From Sphingobacteriales bacterium (lineage in GTDB: Bacteria > Bacteroidota > Bacteroidia > Chitinophagales > Chitinophagaceae), in NCBI GenBank assembly GCA_024640385.1, contig JAHEFC010000026.1, forward strand, positions 1 to 16,935: a DNA stretch of 16,935 nucleotides, given 5' to 3'. Below, piece after piece: positions 7,995-13,914 of this stretch (positions are counted from its first letter, which is position 1; each line of letters starts with the position of its first letter). The notes below the pieces were generated by a model, which saw only the letters and a program-made list of their open reading frames with translations, was not told the origin of the DNA and made no database searches. The position numbers were made by a program, and so were the translations under genes.

Positions 7995-9980
7995 TTATTC
8001 GAGTACTTGAAATCCAATAGAAATTAAATATCTAAATGTAGAGTCGTAATAACTGGACTTTCTTGTATGGTCTTCATCGTTACCCTCTGGGACGACTATG
8101 ACCATACCTTGCCTCGCTCTTGTTAACAGAACTCTGTAGGCGTTCTTAAGATATTTCCTTTTTTCTTCCTTATTAATGTTTTGCCATTTATCTCCTTTGA
8201 ACGAGAAATATTGCCATTCTCCGTTTCCTTTAAATCTAAAATCTCCATCCCATGTCACGCATGCCCAGTCCAACTCAAGACCTTGAACATGAAATTCTGT
8301 CGCTACATCTTCAAGATAGTAGGAAGACCGAACATCGTCTTTACCATCAAGAAACCAATGAATAGGATCGATGGGTGATTTTACATCTATCGCAAAAGGT
8401 TTTAGTCGTTGGGCCTGTGAAGAAACTATTATTCCATACCGTTCACTACCTCTAGCTTTCATTTTTAACCACCTCTTAGCGCTTAACAAATTCCTAGTAA
8501 TTACAATTGGGTATTTGTCTTTTAGTGCTTGAAAATGGCCAATCGATTCTTCAATGTTTTGGTCAAGAAGATTTTTAACTAAAGTTGAAAGATGTTCTGC
8601 TCTGAAAGAACGCATCGAAACAGATAAATGTAAACCTTCATTCCAATATACATTATTCCGATTTTTTAATCTTGTAATAGAATCATTTGAAGAATATTCA
8701 CTATCTGTTAGGTGAGGTGAAATATGAATATCCCAATCTTTAAAAGACCTTTCCATCGATTCGATCCATTCACTAATTCCAGCTTCACCTGTATTTATTT
8801 CCTGCCCTCCTCCAACTAGACAAACAACAACTGCCCAATCTTTATGCCGATCTAAGCAGTTAATAAGAAACTCAGGCTCAGATTTTGAAAAATTATGAAA
8901 ATTCTTTTTTCGTTGCATGAAACTAATTGTTTGTTCTTTGTTCCATGCTCTCTGTGCCTCATCAAATATCGCAACATGATCAAATGGCGCTCCAGTATCT
9001 CTTAAATACTCATCTCTAAAATGATGAACATTTTGAATGAAAGCCTTGACATTAGAATATATTTCTCCTTTCTTGACCTTTTTACCAAGTGCCTTTTCTT
9101 TCTTATATCTATCTCGAGTAAGAGCCTCTCTCAAAATTGCCACTAATGGTCCGTTACCAGAGAGAAAAACACACCCTTCATCTTTATTCATATTGCGTGT
9201 AGCGATATCAAGGCCGACTAACGTCTTTCCTGCACCTGGAACTCCAGTTACAAAACAGATACTTTTTCTGTTTTCTAATTTTGAAAGATGTATGATTTCA
9301 TGAACAGCCGCACTTGTTTTGACCAAATTTGTGGCCTCAGCTTCGTTCTTAGTGATATCTTCTACAGAGTGATTGTTGTAAAGTGCCATTGCTGCCTCAA
9401 TGATAGTAGGAGTAGGTGAATATTTACCTAAAATCCAAGTTTGAGCATCAATGTCGGGCGATTCGGATTGCGATATTACATTCTCAATGACATAAAGTAG
9501 GTTAGTTGCATTTGCTTTAATAGGGAAAAGCAGATTGTCATTATGTGGGTTGAACTCGATAACGGAAATTGGATCTTCGGCCGCGGTAGCAACTAATATA
9601 GGCGCAATTAATTTGTCATGACTTGTTTTATGGAAGTTCTTTAAATCTATTGCATAATCCCAAACCTGATCAAGTGCCGAAGGCAAAAAGTTTTTCTCAC
9701 CTACCTTGAACTCTATAACGAAAACTGCGTTCCTAATAATTAGAATAACATCTATTCTAGAGCCCATTCTCGGGATGGAAAATTCAAAGAAGATTTGTCC
9801 GTTTGGAAACTTTGAAAGGGTATTTTTTAGAATTTCAATTTCTTGTCTCCATGCTTCTTTTTGAGTTTGATCAAGTGCGAATTCATTATTTAATGAAAGT
9901 TTTCCTAGGATCTCAATTTCAGTTTCCTCTAAAAATTTTGAAATTTCTGCTACGTAGTACTGTCGATTTAGTGTTTTCAT
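7995..9980 (-). CDS. PD-(D/E)XK nuclease fused to Schlafen-group-3 (DUF2075) SF1 helicase
   Basis: The 661-residue product combines two enzyme modules. Residues about 60-130 show a PD-(D/E)XK nuclease pattern: D77 in SRIDVIL, E90-x-K92 in FVIEFKVG, and a QxxxY motif Q105-Y109. Residues about 238-655 are an SF1-type helicase of the DUF2075/SLFN-g3 family. Its motifs are Walker A GVPGAGKT (246-253), Walker B VAIFDEAQRAW (336-346), a GGGQE motif III-like site (390-394), a motif V-like FHVQGLELDWA (563-573) and motif VI VLLTRAR (617-623). The ATG at 9980 is chosen because it lies 4 bp past the upstream stop. An in-frame TTG at 10013 would extend it by 11 residues and overlap HNH-HIT by 29 bp. Related helicases occur in defence and stress-linked contexts, and a DNA- or RNA-targeting immune role is inferred here. 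The gene is AT-rich compared with its neighbours. Confidence 0.85.
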   Translation of the reverse strand: MKTLNRQYYVAEISKFLEETEIEILGKLSLNNEFALDQTQKEAWRQEIEILKNTLSKFPNGQIFFEFSIPRMGSRIDVILIIRNAVFVIEFKVGEKNFLPSALDQVWDYAIDLKNFHKTSHDKLIAPILVATAAEDPISVIEFNPHNDNLLFPIKANATNLLYVIENVISQSESPDIDAQTWILGKYSPTPTIIEAAMALYNNHSVEDITKNEAEATNLVKTSAAVHEIIHLSKLENRKSICFVTGVPGAGKTLVGLDIATRNMNKDEGCVFLSGNGPLVAILREALTRDRYKKEKALGKKVKKGEIYSNVKAFIQNVHHFRDEYLRDTGAPFDHVAIFDEAQRAWNKEQTISFMQRKKNFHNFSKSEPEFLINCLDRHKDWAVVVCLVGGGQEINTGEAGISEWIESMERSFKDWDIHISPHLTDSEYSSNDSITRLKNRNNVYWNEGLHLSVSMRSFRAEHLSTLVKNLLDQNIEESIGHFQALKDKYPIVITRNLLSAKRWLKMKARGSERYGIIVSSQAQRLKPFAIDVKSPIDPIHWFLDGKDDVRSSYYLEDVATEFHVQGLELDWACVTWDGDFRFKGNGEWQYFSFKGDKWQNINKEEKRKYLKNAYRVLLTRARQGMVIVVPEGNDEDHTRKSSYYDSTFRYLISIGFQVLE

Positions 9981-9984
9981 AGGA

Positions 9985-10971
9985 TTATGAGATATAATCT
10001 CCTTTACCAGCAATCAAATTACGAATACCGCCTCTAGGATTTTCTACGTCATATTTTCGCCTTGGTATTAAATGTATATGGGTGTGAAGAATGGTCTGGC
10101 CGGCTGTTAACCCGCTATTAATGCCAATATTGAATGCTTCAATTGTTTTGTCTTCTTTTTGTAAGAATTCTTTTGCTTGGTGCAACAGAAAGTTTACAGA
10201 GTTTACTTCTGCTTGGGTAATCTCAAAATAGTCAGGGAAATGCCTTTTAGGTATTATAAGCGAATGCCCATCTGTTACAGGAAATTTATCGTAAATGAGG
10301 TAAGCTAGATTATTCTCATTCACAATTCTCTTCTTATCAATAATGCAGAATATACAATTATTGTCACGGCATGCATATTTATTATGAACTTCTCTAAAAT
10401 CTGTATTGTCCCTATCTCTCTTGGAAGCGTTACATGTATAACAGAGCGCTTGGTAATTATTTATTGAATCTATACCCCCTAAGTTCTTGGGTGTTATATG
10501 GTCAACTTCAAGAGCCTTCTCGTTTGCTGATATTCCACATAACTCACACCTAAATTGAGCTCTTTTTAATACTTCATACCTAACTGTGCCTGGAACATTA
10601 TTTCTGTTAATTCTCCTGTGTGCCCAAATTGCATCTTTTCTTCGTTTAATATAGTCATCGATCTTTAATGAACAGAGAGTTATCAGTTGAGTTATTTGTT
10701 CAGGTGTGAGACTTTCGTAATCAGCAAGACTATATTGATTTCTTTCTTTCTTGACGATATTGTGGCTTCTCAGAACTTTACCAACCATGTTGTTGGTAAT
10801 TTTCTTATAATACTCAAGTTGAGAAGGGTCAAAATTGACCAAGACAGCTGCTATTTCATTATCAGTGGCTGAACCATTTCCCTCTAATAGCCTTTTAATC
10901 ATCACCGGCTGATAGATATGCGACATCCGCATTTTCTCAAGTAGAAATGATCTAAGATTTGCGTAATCCAT
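9985..10971 (-). CDS. HNH nuclease-HIT hydrolase fusion protein
   Basis: The 328-residue protein has three parts. An N-terminal helical, possibly winged-helix region (about 1-125) is rich in Lys and Arg near its end. An HNH ββα-metal/zinc module (about 130-190) contains C142-x-x-C145, E155-V-D-H158, N171-N172 and C177-x-x-C180. A HIT-family domain (about 200-320) starts with a CIFC zinc-type pair (C206, C209) and contains G235-H in TDGHSLIIPKRHF and the histidine triad H296-T-H298-I-H300. HIT enzymes hydrolyse or transfer nucleoside monophosphates through the middle histidine (H298). All key residues of both modules appear intact. The gene is 4 bp upstream of the nuclease-helicase gene, indicating one transcript. 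A weak TATTTTG element lies about 20 bp upstream of its ATG (10990-10996). The fused architecture suggests a nucleic-acid end or nucleotide-signal role; function is unproven. Confidence 0.87.
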   Translation of the reverse strand: MDYANLRSFLLEKMRMSHIYQPVMIKRLLEGNGSATDNEIAAVLVNFDPSQLEYYKKITNNMVGKVLRSHNIVKKERNQYSLADYESLTPEQITQLITLCSLKIDDYIKRRKDAIWAHRRINRNNVPGTVRYEVLKRAQFRCELCGISANEKALEVDHITPKNLGGIDSINNYQALCYTCNASKRDRDNTDFREVHNKYACRDNNCIFCIIDKKRIVNENNLAYLIYDKFPVTDGHSLIIPKRHFPDYFEITQAEVNSVNFLLHQAKEFLQKEDKTIEAFNIGINSGLTAGQTILHTHIHLIPRRKYDVENPRGGIRNLIAGKGDYIS

Positions 10972-11048
10972 AATGGGCTATCGAATATTCAAAATAGGTA
11001 AATATTTCTAAAACATTGCCCATGGAGCACGAAGAAGAGCCATCGAAC

Positions 11049-11795
11049 CTACCCCACCCGCCCAATCGCATCAATCAAAATCTGCTTTACATTGCTCGCG
11101 TTCTGGTGAAATATTTTTAAGATCTCTTCCCAGGACACAGGCGCTTCGTCTTCTTTCCAGCAGTCGTAGTCAGTGCTCATCGCAATGGCGGCATAGGGGA
11201 TTTTTAATTCGTTGGCCAAAGAGGCTTCGGTGGCTACCGACATATTGATCACATCGGCGCCCCAGCCCTGGAACATTCTGGATTCAGCCCTGGTGGAGAA
11301 ACGGGGACCTTCAATGGTGACTACCGTGCCTTTGGGATGCACGGGCAAATTCAATGCAGAAGCTGAAGTGTATAATAAGCCCCGCAGTGTTTCATCAAAT
11401 GGATCAGCCATGGCTGCATGCACGATGCCACTCTCGAATTTGTCTGCATAAGTGCTGGTCCGGTGTTTGGTGAAATCAATGAACTGGTCCAGCACCACAA
11501 AATGGCCGCGACCGATTTCGGCTCTTAAGCTGCCACAGGCTGTAGTGGCTAAAATATGGGTGACACCGGCTTCTTTCAACGCCAATACGTTGGCGCGGTA
11601 ATTTACTTCAGTGGGGGAATATTGATGATGCCTGCCATGACGGGATATCAATACCACCTCTTTCCCATTGATGGTTCCGTGGGTCAATGCCGAGCTTGGT
11701 GGGCCGTAGATAGTGGTGACTTCTTCTTCACGGACATTGCTCAATATTTGAGGATCTTCCAATCCCGAGCCACCAATGATCCCGATCTTTATCAT
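11049..11795 (-). CDS. mtnP: S-methyl-5'-thioadenosine phosphorylase
   Basis: The 248-residue product is a purine nucleoside phosphorylase of the MTAP/MtnP type. It cleaves methylthioadenosine with phosphate to adenine and methylthioribose-1-phosphate. Diagnostic sites are GGSGLED (8-14), the phosphate-binding RHGRHHQYSPTEVNYRAN (52-69), TTACGSL (84-90), EGPRFSTRAE (162-171), NMSVATEA (184-191) and STDYDCW (207-213). The aspartates of STDYDCW hold the adenine amino group in MTAP enzymes. The start ATG overlaps the aldolase gene stop by 4 bp. It is the last gene of the mtnA-aldolase-mtnP operon. It could also accept 5'-deoxyadenosine, which would fit a shunt role for the operon. No terminator is obvious in the 77 bp before the AT-rich block. 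Confidence 0.95.
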   Translation of the reverse strand: MIKIGIIGGSGLEDPQILSNVREEEVTTIYGPPSSALTHGTINGKEVVLISRHGRHHQYSPTEVNYRANVLALKEAGVTHILATTACGSLRAEIGRGHFVVLDQFIDFTKHRTSTYADKFESGIVHAAMADPFDETLRGLLYTSASALNLPVHPKGTVVTIEGPRFSTRAESRMFQGWGADVINMSVATEASLANELKIPYAAIAMSTDYDCWKEDEAPVSWEEILKIFHQNASNVKQILIDAIGRVG

Positions 11796-12391
11796 AATAA
11801 TAAGTTCAATTTATCCAGTAAAATATTTCCCGCTTCGGCCAGGTCTTTTCCAAAACTGATGATCCCCTCCCGATGTCCGCCCATCACCATTATTTTTTCT
11901 GTAGCCAATGATGTTTCGGCAAACAGCCTTTTTATTTCATTCGCCATTTCCGGTGTGCCATAGGCAACAGCGGCACTACTGGTAGGAACCTGGTGGATCA
12001 ACTTGTTCCATAGATTGAGACTGTGAACATGAATCACTGCATTTGTTTCAGCAGAACATTCATAGATCGCCGCATGGGTAAGTGATTCAGAAGATGCTTT
12101 TACAGCACCTTCACAGGTTAGACTGTTTGTAGGAAAATCATAATCGGTAACTAATGAATAATGTGATTCGTTCAGTGTGGGTAGTCCACCGGTAGCCGTA
12201 CCTGATATCAAAAACGTTTTTCCTTTTAATCTGATACTGATATTTCCATAACCTATCCCATCCTGATATACACCGATCAATCCTTTTTCATACATCCTGT
12301 TCCGCCAGAAATTTAATTCAGCAACCATTGGCAATGCAATATCATTCGAAGGGATCCAGTGGCAGTTGAATTTTATATAGCCTTCATCCAT
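11792..12391 (-). CDS. Class II aldolase/adducin-family enzyme in MTA salvage (Ald2/MtnB-like)
   Basis: The 199-residue protein has a class II aldolase fold. Visible sites are GNISIR (49-54) and SGT (63-65) for phosphate binding, S101-E102 with the catalytic glutamate, zinc ligands H121 and H123 in VIHVHS, and a later zinc histidine H173 in GGHREGI. Two functions fit. One is methylthioribulose-1-phosphate dehydratase (MtnB) of the full methionine salvage pathway. The other is methylthioribulose/deoxyribulose-1-phosphate aldolase (Ald2/DrdA type), which makes DHAP plus an aldehyde in the DHAP shunt. The operon position between mtnA and mtnP supports either. The other usual salvage genes (mtnC, mtnD, mtnE) are absent from this window. 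It is shorter than typical MtnB near the C-terminus. It overlaps mtnA by 8 bp and mtnP by 4 bp. Confidence 0.82.
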   Translation of the reverse strand: MDEGYIKFNCHWIPSNDIALPMVAELNFWRNRMYEKGLIGVYQDGIGYGNISIRLKGKTFLISGTATGGLPTLNESHYSLVTDYDFPTNSLTCEGAVKASSESLTHAAIYECSAETNAVIHVHSLNLWNKLIHQVPTSSAAVAYGTPEMANEIKRLFAETSLATEKIMVMGGHREGIISFGKDLAEAGNILLDKLNLLL

Positions 12392-13499
12392 GTTGCTTTT
12401 TTTCAGGGAATAGATCCAGGATGCTTTCTCTATTGGCTTTGCAAATGCCTCTTTCTGTGATGATGCCGGTGATCAATCTTGCAGGAGTGACATCAAAAGC
12501 ATAATTGGCAGCGTTGCTATTTAATGGAGTGAGCAACACTTTTTTGATCTCGCTTTCACAAAGCCCTTCCATGTATTTTACTTCATCGCCATGTCGCTCT
12601 TCGATCACAATTTCTTTCAGACCATCTTCCATTTGCCAGTCTATAGAAGAGGAGGGAAGGGCGGCATAAAAAGGGATATTGTTGTCGTGAGCAGCCAGGG
12701 CCTTCAGGTAGGTTCCGATCTTGTTGGCTACATCGCCCGTATAAGTGGTTCTGTCTGAACCTACGATCACCATATCCACCATGCCGTGCTGCATGAGATG
12801 TCCGCCGGTATTGTCGGCAATGATAGTATGTGGCACCCCGTGTTGTCCTAATTCCCAGGCCGTCAAACTCGCGCCTTGGTTTCTGGGACGGGTTTCATCC
12901 ACCCATACATGTACGGCTATGCCTTTGTCGTGCGCAGCATATATAGAAGAAGTAGCCGAGCCATAGTCCACAAATGCCAGCCATCCTGCATTACAATGTG
13001 TCAGGATATTTACCGGGGCGCCATTTTTCTTCCGGCTTATTGCTTCAATTAGTGGTAGGCCATGTTCGCCGATGTGCCGGCAGTGTTCAGCATCTTCATC
13101 GGCAATTTGAGTGGCCATGAAAAGGGCGATATCTATTTTTTCCTCGATGGACTGTCCTTGTTGGATGGCGTTCAACTGCCTGTCTACCGCCCAGGCCAGG
13201 TTGACGGCCGTAGGACGGGTGGACTTCAGTTTCTCCGCTGCCTGAAAAATGAATGTTTCAAAAAAATCGTTTTTTGGAGCTTCGAGGGTGGCCAGGTAGA
13301 TCCCGAACCCCGCGGCGGCTCCAATTAGTCCTGCGCCTCGGAGGTGCATGTCTTTAATGGCCGTTGCCATTTGGTCAACGGTTTCCAGGTCTTCAATAAA
13401 GAGCTGGTGGGGCAGATGCCGCTGGTCTATGATCTGAATTCGGGTTAAATCCCCTGGTTTTAGCCAGATGGTTCGAAAAGCCTGCCCCTGGATGTTCAT
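12384..13499 (-). CDS. mtnA: Methylthioribose-1-phosphate isomerase
   Basis: The 371-residue product belongs to the eIF-2B-related aldose-1-phosphate isomerase family. It isomerises methylthioribose-1-phosphate (or deoxyribose-1-phosphate) to the matching ribulose-1-phosphate. It shows RGAGLIGAAAGFG (54-66), the catalytic cysteine C169 in NILTHCNAGWLA, the ETRPRNQGASLTAWEL block (202-217) and the catalytic aspartate D249 in IVGSDRTT, followed by DVANKIGTY (256-264). Length and motifs match MtnA, and the conserved Cys/Asp pair separates it from regulatory eIF-2B subunits. It is the first gene of an overlapping three-gene operon. A TATATTTG-type promoter lies about 22 bp upstream of its ATG. 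Confidence 0.96.
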   Translation of the reverse strand: MNIQGQAFRTIWLKPGDLTRIQIIDQRHLPHQLFIEDLETVDQMATAIKDMHLRGAGLIGAAAGFGIYLATLEAPKNDFFETFIFQAAEKLKSTRPTAVNLAWAVDRQLNAIQQGQSIEEKIDIALFMATQIADEDAEHCRHIGEHGLPLIEAISRKKNGAPVNILTHCNAGWLAFVDYGSATSSIYAAHDKGIAVHVWVDETRPRNQGASLTAWELGQHGVPHTIIADNTGGHLMQHGMVDMVIVGSDRTTYTGDVANKIGTYLKALAAHDNNIPFYAALPSSSIDWQMEDGLKEIVIEERHGDEVKYMEGLCESEIKKVLLTPLNSNAANYAFDVTPARLITGIITERGICKANRESILDLFPEKKQHG

Positions 13500-13521
13500 G
13501 AATTGGTTCTGATTGAAGCGT

Positions 13522-13529
13522 CAAATATA
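13522..13529 (-). promoter_or_regulatory. Bacteroidota-type -7 promoter box for mtnA operon
   Basis: The minus strand reads TATATTTG, an exact match to the Bacteroidota -7 consensus TAnnTTTG. It lies 22 bp upstream of the mtnA start, implying a leader of about 15 bases. A weak TGTTC element at roughly -33 spacing is present instead of a clear TTTG. It would drive mtnA, the aldolase gene and mtnP together. Confidence 0.55.
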
Positions 13530-13668
13530 GACAATCATCGATGGAGGAGAACATGACTGAACCACCCCAACCCCAGGTTTGCTAAACATTCAAAGTGTAA
13601 AAAATACGCACTTAGTTTGTTTAAATACGCTTGCTAAATCGTTAAACAACTGGCTGCGGCTCATAATC

Positions 13669-13688
13669 TTGCGCAAGCGATTGCGCAA
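13669..13688. promoter_or_regulatory. Candidate LacI-family operator
   Basis: The 20-bp site TTGCGCAAGCGATTGCGCAA is a palindrome in 18 of 20 positions around a central CG. This is the AAnCGnTT core layout typical of LacI-family operators. Each arm, TTGCGCAA, is itself self-complementary. It lies about 226 bp upstream of the transporter ATG and about 150 bp from mtnA. A LacI-type regulator controlling a SusC/SusD locus is common in Bacteroidota. The regulator gene is not in the window. Confidence 0.55.
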
Positions 13689-13828
13689 AGACCTGGTAAT
13701 AAGCATCATTTTTCGGAATGGCCGATCATCCCGCAACCAGCAAGGGTTTCAGGTAGTTGCATAAATAACCATGCTTTTTTTGAGCAATACCCAAAAAAGA
13801 CAAATCGAATGATTTTCGTCAGCACCTA

Positions 13829-13859
13829 TTGTTAATAATATGCTAAACCGTTTAACTTG
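13829..13859 (+). promoter_or_regulatory. Possible promoter for the SusC-type gene
   Basis: A TTG at 13829-13831 is followed after 21 bp by TAACTTG at 13853-13859. This resembles the Bacteroidota TTTG / TAnnTTTG pair but lacks one T. Transcription would begin near 13866 and give a leader of about 50 bases that includes the hairpin. The 15-bp motif at 13842-13856 would lie between and over the two elements. The call is tentative because the -7 box is imperfect. Confidence 0.3.
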
Positions 13860-13865
13860 TCCGCC

Positions 13866-13886
13866 ACCTGCTCAAAACCAGCAGGT
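13866..13886 (+). promoter_or_regulatory. Leader hairpin before SusC-type gene
   Basis: ACCTGCT-CAAAACC-AGCAGGT forms a perfect 7-bp, GC-rich stem with a 7-base loop, ending 28 bp upstream of the transporter ATG. Only TTTAAA follows, which is a weak T-tract for a terminator, so an mRNA-stability or translational leader hairpin, or a protein-binding palindrome, is more likely than a true attenuator. Confidence 0.4.
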
Positions 13887-13914
13887 TTAAACACTCATAT
13901 TAAAACAACTGCAA

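Larger units (their letters stand above)
7969..11037. other. AT-rich accessory block with 9-bp flanking direct repeat
   Basis: The base composition of this stretch is clearly lower in GC than its neighbours. Sampled counts are 16/60 GC at 9001-9060 and 22/60 at 10441-10500, against 31/60 at 7561-7620 and 33/60 at 12841-12900. The block holds only the helicase/nuclease and HNH-HIT genes. The nonamer ACGAAGAAG occurs at 7969-7977, just inside the 3' end of the hydrolase gene, and again at 11029-11037, just downstream of mtnP. This is compatible with an insertion having a target duplication, but 9 bp may be chance. No integrase, transposase or tRNA site is seen. The composition shift is directly visible; acquisition by transfer is inferred. 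Confidence 0.5.
13500..13914. other. 415-bp intergenic control region between mtnA and susC-type gene
   Basis: No coding gene is supported here. The region separates two divergent transcription units. It contains the mtnA promoter (13522-13529), two copies of a 15-bp motif (GCTAAAYCGTTWAAC at 13633-13647 and 13842-13856), a LacI-type palindrome (13669-13688), an AT inverted repeat TTTTTTG/CAAAAAA at 13776-13798 and a GC-rich hairpin (13866-13886) in front of the transporter gene. The motif density is greater than expected for an ordinary spacer. Confidence 0.6.

Noticed and set aside
9985..10013. Upstream TTG start at 10013 for the helicase gene, giving a 29-bp overlap with HNH-HIT
   Set aside because: The ATG at 9980 is 4 bp beyond the HNH-HIT stop and begins a normal protein start; the TTG extension only re-reads the last codons of the upstream gene. 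The AAAGGAGA at 9998-10005 is 17 bp from the ATG and decides neither start.
10973..11023. ATGGGC ... GCCCAT inverted repeat upstream of the HNH-HIT gene
   Set aside because: The arms are only 6 bp with about 40 bp between them, too far apart and too short for a terminator or a convincing element end.
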